Of a stretch of 64,000 nucleotides of DNA, positions 9,956 through 20,587 are shown in pieces. A program made the position numbers and the translations under genes. How positions within the stretch are numbered: position 1 is the first letter of the stretch; the number at the start of each line of letters is the position of its first letter. The stretch lies in contig OZ023195.1 of NCBI GenBank assembly GCA_963995505.1, positions 6,902,109 to 6,966,108 of the forward strand, read 5' to 3'. The stretch comes from Hypericum androsaemum. Its lineage: Eukaryota; Streptophyta; Magnoliopsida; Malpighiales; Hypericaceae. The notes beneath the pieces are model-generated. The model saw only the letters and a program-made list of their open reading frames with translations. It searched no databases and was not told where the DNA came from.

Positions 9956-11560
9956 CGTAAACCAATCACTTTAATCGAAAACCAATATCACTACATTTGG
10001 AAACCAATATCACTACATCCGAAAACTAATATCACTACACCACAAAACCAATATCACTACATCCGAAAACCAATATCACCACATCCGAAAATCAATATCA
10101 CTACATCCGAAAACCAATATCACTACATCCGAAAACTAATATCACTACATCGAAAAATAAATATTACTACATTTGAAAACTAATTACATTTTGTTATTTG
10201 ATCTTACATTTTGATATTAATTTTTAGATGTTTTGATATTAATTTTTAGATATTTTGATATTAGTTTTTAGATGTATTGATATTAGTTTTAAGGTTTATT
10301 GATATTAGTTTCAAGGTGCGGTGATATTGGTTTTAACGTGTACTGATATTGGTTTCGAGGTGTAAAGATATTGGTTTTAACGTACATTGATATTGGTTTT
10401 TAGATGAATTGATATTGGTTTAAAGGTGTATTGATATTGGTATTAAGATGTTTGGATATTGGTTTTTGGTTGTTTCGATATTGAATTTAGGTATTTTGAT
10501 ATATGCATTTTTAGCGGTAAGGATATTGGTTTCAACGAGAATTGATATTGGTTTGTCTAATGTATTGATATTGGTTTGTATCTGTAATAAATATTTGTAC
10601 ATACTAAAACCAATATCAGTACATAATCAAACCAATATATGTACATACTCAAACCAATATATGTACATACTCAAACAAATATCAATAAGTACTCAAACTA
10701 ATATAGATAAATACTCAAACTAATATCTGTACATACTCAAACCAATATCAGTCCAAATTCAAACCAATATCGGTCCACACTTAAACTAATATCAGTGCAT
10801 ACTCGAACTAATATCTGTACGTACTGAAACCAATGCCAATAATCCTAAACAGTTCAGCGGGCCAGCTCATGTTTGAAATAAGTCCAGAGTATCACAACAT
10901 GAACAAAACAACTTCACCATCAAAGAACATAAACAAGTCTGATATAATACGATTTCTAACACAAAATGTGGCTACAATATGTCAAAAAATGTGGCATGAC
11001 CGCTATTCCCTAGCTCACTTCTTTAATCTTGTATAAACACTTGTCCCTTTTTCTTCTTGCCACTGCAACGCTCTGGGTCAATACGGTTGGCAGTATCAAA
11101 TTGTCCGACTGTGCTATAACCAATATCTGATCTGTAAACCTATATCAATCCAGCTCAAAACCAATATCAACCCAACTCAAAACCAATATCATCAAATCGT
11201 CAAACTAATATCACAACATCGTCAAACCAATATCGACACATTGTTAAACAAATATCATAACATTTTCAAACCAATATCAACACAAGCACAGACCAATATC
11301 AACCCAGCTCAAAACCAATATCAACCCAGCTCAAAACCAATCTTATCACATAGTCAAACGAATATCATCACATAGTCATACCAATATCAACACATCGTCA
11401 GAACAACATAACCAATATCAACACAACGTTAAACCAATATCATCAAATACAGAAACCAATATCATCACATCGTCAAACCAATATTATCACATCGTCAAAC
11501 CAAATATCAAACCATCGTCAATCTCTTATCAACAAATATCATCACATCGTCAAACCAATT
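9956..11560. repeat. minisatellite of about 20 bp (AAACCAATATCA core), orientation flips
   Basis: A core AAACCAATATCA plus about 8-9 variable bases repeats many times. Core-forward units lie at about 9980-10190. Reverse units (TGATATTGGTTT) fill about 10200-10590. Forward units resume at about 10600-10830 and again at about 11110-11560. The spacer of about 270 bp at 10835-11105 is unrelated. Unit spacers change by block (CTACATCCG, then GTACATACTC, then CAACCCAGCTC or CATCGTC), showing local amplification. Because forward and reverse blocks adjoin, the array can fold on itself. No coding frame of interest. Confidence 0.9.
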
Positions 11561-11985
11561 AGTACCTTTTTCTTTTGAGGTTCCACCTTCTCATCTCTTA
11601 TGCTCTTCTCTGCAGCCTTCTGCTTCATCTTCAAATCATTCTCCATTCAAGTTCAATCATCACCAGTCAGCAAAAAATAACAAATTAATAAACAAAAACA
11701 CGACTTGAATGCTGGAACAGTTCCACAAACCCTAATCAGCACCCAGAAAGAAAAAATTGCAACTTGGAGGAAGAAAAAATCACACATTTGGATAGGAGAA
11801 AATGCGAGCACGGAGGTGGTCCGGTGAAGGAGCGGAAGGTGAGCACAGAGGGGTTCTCGAGTTAGGCCACTTTTGACCACTTTTGTTGAATAAAAACAGA
11901 TCTTAAAGTATGATTCTTTAGTTAGGCGATTCTCGAGTTTCAATGTTTCAATTGCTTCATATATATATATAAATATCGAAACCAC
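11561..11985. other. no gene recognised
   Basis: AT-rich sequence. A minus-strand open frame at 11653-11985 has no recognisable domain. The right edge has a short TA microsatellite near 11960. Confidence 0.4.
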
Positions 11986-11989
11986 ATTA

Positions 11990-12564
11990 AGAAACTTTTG
12001 GGATATGGAGCCTGAGAGATGGTTCGGGACTTGATTGAATGGATTCGGTACTCGGAGACGCTTGAGGGATCATTCGGATCAAGAGACGGTCGAGAAACGA
12101 AGCAAAATGAAGAAGTGGTAGAGTTACTGTTCACTTGGCGCCCGCCAACTACTGTTCATCCAAAAATCGCTGGACTCTGATTGGTACCCGCCAATGAGCT
12201 CGGGAAAGTGAGTTTTTTATGGACAAGTTTGCCCCTCCTTGCCCCATTTTCTCCTAGGATTGGTGCCACTATAAATACCCAACTAGATCTCATTTATTGT
12301 TGTTCCCAAATAGAGAGGAGAGATAGACAACCCTAGAAGAGTGTTGGGTGTCAAAGAAGTGGCCTTTTCTTGTAAAGAGCAAGTGAAGCTCGAGAGCGAG
12401 ACTAATAAAAATCCTCCTGGCTTGGTACGCCCCCGGACGTAGACGTTCTCGTCGAATCGGGTGAACAAATCTTTGTCTCTTGTGTGTTCTTTCATTTGTT
12501 CTTCTTGTGATTTCGTGGCTTGCTTGCTTGAGTTTTGGATTGCGTTGGGTCCGCTGGCTTAACA
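11990..12564 (+). mobile_element. LTR-like remnant, probably solo LTR
   Basis: The stretch has the layout of an LTR promoter. There is an ACTATAAATACC TATA box at about 12269, a GAGAGGAGAGATAG leader, an AATAAAAATCC poly(A)-type signal at about 12400, then a T-rich stretch ending GGTCCGCTGGCTTAACA at 12564. No coding region and no clear primer site follow. The left end and target-site duplication were not resolved, so the left coordinate is approximate. Confidence 0.5.
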
Positions 12565-12864
12565 GAAACAACAGTTCCACCGAAAGCACACCCCTGATTC
12601 TAAACAAATTCTTCACCAAAAGCATTTGGAGGCAACTTTTTGCTTCATTCTTCGAAAGTTTGGGCATTACCAACCTCCATAGATAGCGATAGGACCCAAT
12701 TCTTGTATAAATGACCAGTCTACATTTTAAACTTTTCACGCTCCAGGAATCTAGCATAGCAGGGCTCAAGACACCGTGTCTTTATTTATCGCTTAAAACA
12801 TGAAAAAGGAGTAAAGAAAATAGTTGTTAGGACTTGGTAAAAGCTATAACATCTCATGCTAAAT

Positions 12865-13912
12865 CTACCATGTACATCGACTACCCCAGTTTAAGCAGCT
12901 AGCCCAACCAATTCCAAAAATTCCTGTAGGTTTAATATTCCAAGCACAATTATGGCATTTTCCACGGTCTCTTTCAACATCATAAACAGTGCAATTTTGG
13001 GTTACTTCGTGGTTGACTTGCTGGATATCGCTTTCTGTCCATGCAAAAAAGCAATGGTATACCGTCCTGAAAAGGGCCTGACAAAAATTAAACAAGTAAG
13101 TTGAATTAGGTCTTACAGGTGTCAGATTATGAGTTTTCAAATTATCGTCAGAAGATTCAAAGTGCACAATAAGCAATAGAAAAAAATAAATAGCATTGTT
13201 AAGAACGGCTGTAATTTTATCATCTATACTATTATTTTTGTTGAGCATTGTCGTCCCACTTACAGTCATGGACAAGATTGTTACCATCAATATTTTTAAA
13301 ACCAACCCGGAAGGTGACCCGAAATTCTCCAAATTTCCGGTTTGACCGAAACTTCTATTATATATTAATATTATTAAATAAAGTTTGATAAATTTAATTT
13401 AGAGTAAAAAAAGATAAAATACTAAATAATTTCACATATTTAGCAACTTTGTTACAATTTATTCAAATAAAATCTTCAAACATGAATTAAACAAGTCTAG
13501 AAGTATAAGAAGATGATTATATAAGTTTTCTTGTTTGACATATTAGTCCAATTCGTTTAACTTGGTTGACATATTATCGAGAATTGTTAAAAATATAAGT
13601 TTGTTGTGATTCAAAAGTGATATATACACTCCGATAATGGAAGTTGAGGTTTTGTTTCTAAATTAAATCCGATAAAATAGAAAAAATAAAAACAAAATTT
13701 TCTAATCCGGGCAAACCGGTTCACCTGGAAGCACCTGACCAGGTGGTCCGACCAAATTTTGGCCGGTCGAACTGCATTATGGGTTTTATGTAAAAATCGA
13801 CCCAAATTTAGTCCCAGGTAGCGGTCCGACCGGTCGGACTACCGGTCAGACCGTGATTTTTAAAACATTGGTTACCATTAGGAAGAAGAAAAGACACAAA
13901 GTTATAAGCCAT
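12865..13912 (-). pseudogene. S1-family protein homologue, type X copy 2, split by hAT-like element
   Basis: On the minus strand the main body (12865-13287) reads MVTILSMTVSG, then TTMLNKNNSIDDK, LLLIVHFESSDDNLKTHNLT, FRTVYHCFFAWTESDIQQVN, NCTVYDVERDRGKCHNCAWN and ends GWASCLNWGSRCTW. That is a complete S1 domain with its conserved cysteines. The 5' end, including ATG at 13910-13912, is separated by a 583-bp hAT-like element. That ATG is also one base out of frame, as in copy 1. An alternative N-terminus reading out of the inserted element is open but is surely accidental. If expressed at all, the internal Met (MVTILS) would be the likely start. Confidence 0.85.
13288..13870. mobile_element. 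hAT-like non-autonomous element 1, TSD GTTACCAT
   Basis: Terminal inverted repeats CAATATTTTTAAAA and TTTTTAAAACATTG bound the 583-bp element. The 8-bp repeat GTTACCAT lies at 13280-13287 and 13871-13878. The first type X copy shows the unoccupied site at about 2173-2180. Subterminal regions are rich in CCGGTCGGAC and related motifs. No transposase is encoded. An 8-bp duplication with short inverted repeats and repeated subterminal motifs is characteristic of the hAT superfamily. Confidence 0.92.
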
Positions 13913-15458
13913 TTCAACCTCACTCTTCGGATCTAATTTTTCAAAAATGTATGCATTTATTTGAGTGCCAATCCTATTTATTTCAAAAACTTCATCTCAT
14001 AAATAGAAGGAATTTTATGGAAAATAATTTTCTTCCTATCCCTCATTTTTCTGCCTAATATGATGCAAGAGCGTTATCAGCAATAATAAGATATCAAAAT
14101 CGAGTGATCTTCGATAAACTTTAATGTGATCGAGAACTTTTTAAAGCATTCCATTTACTTCTGTATCCGCGAATGACTTATTTGGTCAAGGACTTTTAAT
14201 GAAATAGATAATCACAATGTGGATTTGTATTGGGACTCATTAAAAATTACGTAAATGTGTGAGTTTCATTTTTTGGGGGGCTTTGGGATGAGTAGAATGT
14301 TATAGGGTTTGGTAGTTCGGTGTAGATTGCGGTCGGTTTATCTTTTATCGTATATTTTATCTTCCTTTCGCTTTCGCTTCATTTTATTAATAAAGTATAT
14401 TTATCTACCAAAAATAATATATTGGGTCTAATTAGGATTAAGAACTTGTTTGGTAGTCTTTTAATTAATTTTATTTGCTAATTAACTTATTACCCGATTT
14501 GAGAGTTCTAGTCCTATTTATTCCGATATTGGTCCATGACATGATCATCTTATTTGCGGGTTGTGATCAAGAGGTTAATATCCGATGTGCCTTCCCGAGA
14601 ATGTGTACGACAAATTGGGTTTGAATGGGGTTTTTATTTTTATCTTTAAAATAAATAAGAATGATATATCGTATTTAAGATGAGGGAGAGGTCATCTAAG
14701 ATGGTGAAATATCACTAGTGACCGAATAATAGTTCAAGGTGTTAATTGACTTATTTAGATAAATAGAATGGGTCAAGTGAAATAATTTTTTATTAGACTT
14801 TTTGAGTAAGTAATAGATGTTATTTGATCTTTATTCTAATAAAAATATTGCAACCTTAAGTGACACAATCATGTATTATTACATATTTTTGCTGAAAAAT
14901 CTGAAATTTAATGAATTCAATCATCGTAATATTACTCGAAGATTCATACATTTTCGTAAAGGTAAATTTTTATACCAATAATTATATCGGTTAAAATTTG
15001 AACTATGAAGTTTCGTCAATCCTTCTATACTTTGTACTATTAGATTAAATACCCTCTCACTCTATGACTAACATTTTACTACGTCTTAAAATTAAAATTC
15101 AATAAATATCTCTAAAGTAATGGATTGGCCTGGTTTTTTGAGCTACCATAAATAAATAAAATGTTAATAATGTGAGTTCAATTACGCGATTTTAGAGTTT
15201 AGTATTTGGTAGCTATTTATACTAAGATTTTGTGATGATGTATTCTAGAAGAGCTACTGAAATTTAATAAATCAATTCATTGTTGACAATAATTCATTAT
15301 AAAATATAATAAAAAGGAATCAAGAGTAGATAGAAAATAAAAGTAACATTATTAAAGAGATGATCGGTACATGTCCTCGTTATTTATTGCTCAGAATAGG
15401 AAATAAGAGCAAATGAGATAATTTTTAGAACATGCTATTTATTACATCTCCTACCTCA
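13913..15458. repeat. segmental duplication arm 2 (pairs with 3920-5149)
   Basis: The arm matches arm 1 in order and spacing, from TTCAACCTCACTCTTCGG through ATGGATTGGCCTGGTTTTTT. At about 14095-14415 an extra segment ends in TTTCATTTTATTAATAAAG followed by ATCTACCAAAAA. It resembles a plant LINE 3' end on the plus strand. Its absence from arm 1 indicates an insertion after duplication. Its target-site duplication is not clear. Confidence 0.8.
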
Positions 15459-15932
15459 TCAATGATGATCGATTCTGCATTCAGACCCCCAATGAAGGAA
15501 ACTGGGAAATCGATATGGCTCCCAACCATCTGCACCAATTCCATCGGTTGTAACGTACCAAGTACATACACGATTAGGACAATATTGATCTCTATCAATC
15601 TCGAAAACTGTACAACTTTGGTGAATTGTATGATTGATTTGTTGGGCATCCTTCCACACCCACTCAAATCCACAATGATATAATGTGTTTGCCAAAAATC
15701 GTGGATAGAAACTAAATGAATAACTTGAATCAGGTCCACTAGGTGGTAGATAATGAATACCCTGATCATCATTCGCCGATATACAATGAACTGTGAGCCA
15801 TCGATTATAACCAATAGCATTGTTGATTACAACATGATGTTTATCAGTAAAATGTAACCATGCAGTCCCATTAACAATCATGAATAAGATTGTTGCTACT
15901 TGGAAAAGAAAAAGGTCAAAGTAATTTGCCAT
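15459..15932 (-). CDS. S1-family secreted protein homologue (SPH), intact
   Basis: The protein has 157 residues from the ATG at 15930-15932. An upstream in-frame Met at 15971 would precede the signal peptide and lie within the TATA box, so it was not chosen. The product starts MANYFDLFLFQVATILFMIV, a typical signal peptide. Then come INNAIGYNRWLTVHC, SGPDSSYSFSFYP, NTLYHCGFEWVWKDAQQINH, SCTVFEIDRDQYCPN, CTWYVTTDGIGADGW and HWGSEC. This is the full plant self-incompatibility protein S1 domain with its cysteines. Length and architecture fit the family (about 130-160 residues, single domain, secreted). In poppy, family members are stigma-secreted self-incompatibility ligands; most plant homologues have no known role. 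It is the only unbroken copy in a six-member cluster. Confidence 0.9.
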   Translation of the reverse strand: MANYFDLFLFQVATILFMIVNGTAWLHFTDKHHVVINNAIGYNRWLTVHCISANDDQGIHYLPPSGPDSSYSFSFYPRFLANTLYHCGFEWVWKDAQQINHTIHQSCTVFEIDRDQYCPNRVCTWYVTTDGIGADGWEPYRFPSFLHWGSECRIDHH

Positions 15933-15971
15933 TTTAACTTCAAATTGTGTATGTATCATTTGATTGATCAC

Positions 15972-15984
15972 CTATTTATATACA
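15972..15984 (-). promoter_or_regulatory. TATA box of the intact S1 gene
   Basis: The minus strand reads GTATATAAATAGG about 40-50 bp upstream of the ATG. The same box sits upstream of the broken Y copy at about 5955-5966. The position implies a very short 5' leader. Confidence 0.6.
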
Positions 15985-16639
15985 AAACTTTCATCATATA
16001 AATGGATATAACTTTATTGATAAGATTCTCTTTTGTAAATATATGGGAGTTCAAAAAACTACCTTTTGTACAATTTACCGTACATAGAAATGTAAGTTAT
16101 GTCCACCTAATAATTCCTCAAAATAAAGATAAGACTTTAAGGATGATATTTCCACCTTATTATTTGTAACTTCATAAATGTTATAATTTTGGATTAAAAT
16201 ATTACCTCATATGATATTTCCCTTGCTCCGGTCAAAATTTCCGGTCATCATCTTCGATCATTTTTTGGCGTATATCAACTCCGGCCATCATGTGTGGTCA
16301 CCTTTTGGTCATTTTCTGGCTACAGGAAAAAGCACAACAAATCCGTAGAAGAAACTTTATCGAATTACATAGACATCTTTGGATCCAAAACTAAATTTAG
16401 CAGCTGCTTGCAAACCAGCTTGCACGATGATAGGTCTTTTAGGGGCAAGCGAAAGATGATTTCATGGAGAAGGTGTGGGTCGGGAGGGACAGGAGGAGAC
16501 TCATTACGCTAGGGCTTTCTTCTTCTTCTAGGATTTCTGTCTTTCTGCGTTGGTAGGGAAAAAGACTAAAAGAGACGGCGTGCGTTGCCTGTATGGTTGA
16601 GGAGGAGGAAGGACATCTTCATATTGGGTTCAACTACGG
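15985..16639. other. S1 upstream region, then unassigned sequence
   Basis: 15985-16212 repeats the region upstream of S1 type Y copy 1, including one partial unit of the 116-bp repeat. After about 16212 similarity stops. A plus-strand open frame at 16294-16512 (72 residues) has no recognisable domain. Confidence 0.5.
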
Positions 16640-17982
16640 AATAAGGATTAAATAAGTCCTTCTACACATGGTTTTAAAAAATGACCCGGAGGCCGACCTG
16701 GGATTTCTCCTGTCCTCTAGGTTGGCCGGTCAGATCGGTCGAACCACCGGTCGGACCAATTTTTTTATTTTTAAATATTTTAAATAATATATATATGTAG
16801 GTTAAAATATACTTATTTTCTAAAAAAAAAGTAGACTTAATTTTTTATCTCTCCACTCTATAAATCTACTTTTTTATTTATTTATTACTTTATAAATTTG
16901 TCAAATCAAATTTTTTCCTCGAAAACCACAAAAAATTCAATTTTGCCCATTTTTGTACTAATCGGGTTCGACCGGTCAGGATGGACCTCAAAATTGGCCG
17001 GTCTGACCGGATTTGATCCGGTTAGTACAGACCCCAGTCAAAAGCCTAAAAACGACCCGGTCTTGTGCCCGTTTCACGGTCCAACCGGTCGGACCGTATT
17101 TTTTAAAACCATGCTTCTACATATACAAAAATCCAATTAACACCCTCTATAATAGATCTATTTAGCACCCGGTATTTATTGAAGTGGACCAATTAACACC
17201 CCGGGACTAATTTTTCGGTCACCAGTGATACATCTTTTTTTTTTCGCGGGAAACCAGTGATACATCTTTGTGTTACATGTCATTTAACTTATCAATTTAT
17301 TGTGACGTAAGCACTAAGTGAGATCCACTTCTTTCAGCGACGACTCCCCTCGGTACCTTCCTTCTGTATCCTACACGCCATAGAATTCATCTCCGTCTCC
17401 ATGTCGTCGTTTAGCCAGTAACACAAAAGAGGCCGAAAATATAAATAGAAGATAAAAAGACGAAAAAAGGAAGAAAATAAATAAAAGAAAATTTATCAAC
17501 AAATGAAAGAAAAAAAATTAAGAGGGAGAGAGAGAGAGGAGAGAATGAGATAGTCCGTACGATGGGAGTTGGCATCTAACTCTGCTTCTCCTTCCCCGAT
17601 CCGGTCACTTGGAAGCCAAAACCCTAATCTGAGCTGGGGTAGAAGCTCGACGGATTCAGATTCGGATTCCGGCAGGGGAGGATCGGTGACGGTGATAGAG
17701 ATCGTCATGGCGGGCGAGTTGACTTCCTTATCGGAGGAGATCTAGATGGTGTTGCTAAGGAGAAGAGGGAGGATTTGAACGAAGTGGATCCCACTTAGTT
17801 AATACTTAGCATGGGAATGAATTGATGAGTTAAACGCCACGTAACACGGTGATATATTATTGGTGACCAGAAAATTGGTCCCGAAGTGTTAATTAGTCTA
17901 TTTTGACAAGTACAAGAACTATTTTTAGTAGATAGTGTTAATTAGACTTTTTATATATGTAGGGGTTTATTTAATCCTTATT
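16640..17982. mobile_element. Mutator-like non-autonomous element with long inverted ends
   Basis: The left end AATAAGGATTAAATAA is the complement of TTATTTAATCCTTATT at 17967-17982. The inverted similarity continues inward for over 150 bp, with repeated TCTAATTAACAC, GACCAATT and GGTCACCA segments on both sides. A hAT-like element sits in the left arm. Between the arms, 17340-17760 is gene-like. On the minus strand an ATG at 17706-17708 opens a frame reading TDPPLPESESESVELLPQLR with a GA-rich leader-like tract nearby, which may be a captured exon (Pack-MULE style). No target-site duplication was found and no transposase is present. Confidence 0.65.
16667..17113. mobile_element. hAT-like non-autonomous element 2, TSD CTTCTACA
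   Basis: Ends are CATGGTTTTAAAA and TTTTAAAACCATG. The 8-bp repeat CTTCTACA flanks it at 16659-16666 and 17114-17121. It is 447 bp, with GGTCGGACC and ACCGGTC motifs near both ends, like the elements at 13288 and 22633. It is nested in the left arm of the Mutator-like element. Confidence 0.92.
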
Positions 17983-19145
17983 TCTTAAAAATTTCCGAGT
18001 TATGATCTTATTCCTGATTTGATTCAACGTCGCCGCTTAACTTTCCAATAAGATATTCTATTCAACTAGCCAACGTAATATATATATATACACACGTATC
18101 CCTCGCGAATTATAAATCTGGTACGTTTCTCTTAAAAAGAAGGAAAAATCAGATAAAGAATGGAAAAGTGAACTTATCTAATATGCCAGAGAGCTTCATG
18201 CCTGTCAATGTGAAGTGAAGCTTAACCATAATTGACGTGAGGGTAACCAATGTAGCAGATGCAATTTCCAACGTTTTGTCTAGGGTTTTTGGGTTTTGAA
18301 ATATTTGAGAATTGTCTTGTCTGTCTTTCTGGAATTTTAATTCTGATTATTCTGCCTGATTTGATATGTTCTGATTATTGTAACTGATTTGGTCTGTTCG
18401 AATTATTCTGCCTGACTTGGTCTCTGTCTCTGTATCCGTTTTTGAAATACGGAATTATCTCCATACCTTTCTGGGCCCCGTAGTTTATTCCCATCATTTT
18501 AAGAGGCTACTGGGTAACTCTAGGTGTGAGTGATCGAATGGACGGGGCGTGTGGAGATTATCTTGGCTCGTAGAAGGGATACTTTTTTGTCTTCTGGACC
18601 TGCATCGTAAGAACAGAAGAGTATTTATCTGTGCCCCACGAGAATCCCGTTATGATATCTGTTAGGCTCCGGAGTCCTATTATGTTAGATGGCAAGGTGA
18701 CCTCTGTTTCTGTTCTGAAAAGGTTGTCAGTGTATATTATGTATTCGTAAACCTTTATTATTGCCTTAACCTCTGTTACTATATTTTAATGTTGACAAAT
18801 GTGTGACTCTGATATCTGTCTGACATGAGTATGTCATTGACTGTGAAGTCCTTAGTGCATACGGCTTGATATGAGATTATGAATATGATTTGATGCGTGA
18901 ATTATGTATTTATTTTTACCGACTTATTGAGTTTCGTATCCTCATTAGTGTGCGCTGCTGTCTCAGATACTAGGGGGCGACTCGTGATTGAGAACTAGGA
19001 GGAGATGCATATATTGAGTTGCACGACATCCATATTTTATTTTAAAAAATTATTCAACGTTGAGGTAGAACATGAATATGTAGCCTTTTATAATGTATCT
19101 TGAAAGTAATTGAGCATTACGAAGAACTTTACTCCGTGGCGGTTG
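17983..19145. other. no gene recognised; contains a segment duplicated at 20095-20270
   Basis: 18085-18300 shares order and sequence with 20095-20270: TTATAAATCTGG, AAATCAGATAAAGAATGG, GTGAACTTATCTA and GGTAACCA. The F-box relic ends near there, so this may be part of a duplicated F-box locus flank. 18300-18440 holds short imprecise repeats of TCTGATTATTCTGCCTGA. I recognise no gene or element. Confidence 0.45.
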
Positions 19146-19561
19146 GCGTGCCTTGTTGAAATGGATAGTACCAATCAAATCAGTTAAGACTTTTTAGAAT
19201 TGGGGTATCACATTCACCCTTCTTTAAATACGCAACGTCCTCGTCACGCCAGTCAGAACAATCCAGAACACAGAACAATTTCATAATCATTTTTTCTCTG
19301 ATACTAAATGTAATGCCCCCGTGATCTGACCGACTGTCTCCACAGACCTGCATACACATGTCTTTTCTAACGTGATTTGTCCTTACTCGCACGCATCCCA
19401 GAAAACTTCCCAGGAGGTCACCCATCCTGATCCTACTCCCGGCCAAACGCATTTAACCTTGAAGTTCTCTAAGGATGTGTGCCTATAAAAAAAGGTGTAC
19501 CTTGTTGACATGGATAATACCAATCAAATCACTTAAGACTTTTCAAAATTTGGGTATCACA
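19146..19561 (-). mobile_element. Cassandra-like terminal-repeat retrotransposon (TRIM)
   Basis: Read on the minus strand, a 253-bp LTR (19309-19561) starts TGTGATACCC and ends GGGGGCATTACA. A primer-site-like TTTAGTATCAGAGA follows at about 19295-19308. The internal region is only 96 bp and ends in a purine tract AAAGAAGGGTGAA. A second LTR start TGTGATACCCC at 19212 continues to about 19146, where it is truncated. The LTR contains 5S rRNA-like sequence. Tiny internal region, no coding capacity and a 5S-bearing LTR are the hallmarks of Cassandra, a TRIM family described in many plants. Confidence 0.88.
19400..19480 (-). ncRNA. 5S rRNA-derived segment within Cassandra LTR
   Basis: The minus strand reads TTAAATGCGTTTGGCC, GGGAGTAGGATCAGGATGGG and TGACCTCCTGGGAAGT. 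These correspond to the second half of plant 5S rRNA, including the internal promoter (box A, intermediate element and box C regions). Several positions differ from a functional 5S gene, so a 5S-derived Pol III promoter inside the LTR is meant, not a genuine rRNA gene. Confidence 0.85.
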
Positions 19562-19889
19562 TTAACGATATGTAATTTGGCTTATTCTGGTACTTTGTAA
19601 ATTTAAAACTCGTCAAATTGGTACAAAGACTTTAACATTTGGCATTTCAGTGACATCCATCTAACTTGATTTACTAAATTTCACTTGGCGATGCACACAA
19701 GAGACCAAGTAAGCATCTAGCCGTCCACCGAATTCCGATATGACATGTTTTACAGAGTACTTGAGTTGTCCTGACAAAAAAAAAGAGAGCTTGACTTGTT
19801 CGTGCTCAACATTATATAAATCGAAATAGTAAGACAAAATATTTTCTTAATAAAGTTTTAAGTTTGAATTTAAAAAATAAAAAAAGTCG

Positions 19890-20030
19890 AGTCTTAATTA
19901 CATAAGATTCGAAACATTTTCTTGGTTGAGAATGCGTTTGAGAGAAACCAAGCTTGGAGTAAGACCAATGGCACATACATCCGGGTAACTCCAATGCAAT
20001 TGAAGATGTATAAGGTTTGAGAGAGATCTT
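19890..20030 (-). pseudogene. F-box protein 3' end relic (copy 1)
   Basis: On the plus strand, GAATGCGTTTGAGAGAAACC, AAGCTTGGAGTAAGA and TGGCACATACATCCG match the 3' coding end of the F-box-associated relic at 24045-24110. The shared 3' flank (TTAATTACATAAGATTC) lies to the left. Only about 40 codons remain before similarity stops at about 20030. Confidence 0.65.
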
Positions 20031-20407
20031 GGGTTCAAACTTTAAAAAGATGTACTTGGTATAAAAATTTATTTTAAAATAAAAATAAAAATACACATCC
20101 CTTAAGAATTATAAGTCTAGCATGTTTCTATTAAAAAAATCAGATAAAGAATGGCAAAAGTAAACTTATCTATTGTAATACAGCACCCCGGGTATATAAC
20201 GAGAAGGTAACCAGATCGCAGATGAACTCTCCAACTTTGACCTCACATTTGTTTTTGGATTATGCAGCTTTGGATACCCAAACCCTCTCAGGCTTTGATG
20301 CTTTGATGAGTTGTAGTAGTGTGTTCCTATTCTGTAGTGTCCCTATTCTTAAATGTGCTTAGTGGTAGTACGACAATAGATCTTATCTCGTTTCGCAAAA
20401 GTCGATC

Positions 20408-20587
20408 ACTATTTTCGTACATGATGCTGAGAAGGGAAGTGACATTGATCTACAAGAAGCTCAGCAAACTTTTGAACTAGCAGAAGCTAACTTGAAAAAA
20501 GCAGAAGGGAAGAGACAAATAATTGAGACAAATCTAGCTGTCAAACGGGCTAAGGCACGGGTAGAATCTATCAATGTTATTTCGTAA
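20408..20587 (+). pseudogene. atpE: chloroplast atpE 3' fragment (nuclear plastid DNA)
   Basis: The frame reads [20 protein letters not shown], continues [16 protein letters not shown] and ends [10 protein letters not shown] followed by TAA. That is the conserved C-terminal helical domain of the ATP synthase CF1 epsilon subunit. The 59 codons are unbroken, but the N-terminal beta domain and the normally adjacent atpB are absent. It is therefore a nuclear insertion of plastid DNA, not a gene for the chloroplast complex. Left junction near 20405; right extent beyond the stop is uncertain. Confidence 0.88.

Noticed and set aside
11030..11110. Minus-strand basic stretch NRIDPERCSGKKKK between minisatellite blocks, possibly a FAR1/Mutator-transposase end
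   Set aside because: Too short and without further matching sequence; cannot be supported.
9956..11560. CRISPR-like array
   Set aside because: Units are direct and inverted degenerate minisatellite copies in plant nuclear DNA; spacers are not unique.
12290..12769. 159-codon minus-strand frame
   Set aside because: Overlaps an LTR promoter region in antisense and has no recognisable domain.
13288..13332. N-terminal extension of type X S1 copy 2 (MENFGSPSGLVLK)
   Set aside because: These codons lie in the inserted hAT-like element; accidental fusion.
15425..15820. 131-codon minus frame overlapping the intact S1 gene
   Set aside because: Out-of-frame shadow; the signal peptide and cysteines lie in the other frame.
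19400..19480. Genuine 5S rRNA gene
   Set aside because: Only part of 5S is present, it is diverged, and it sits inside an LTR.
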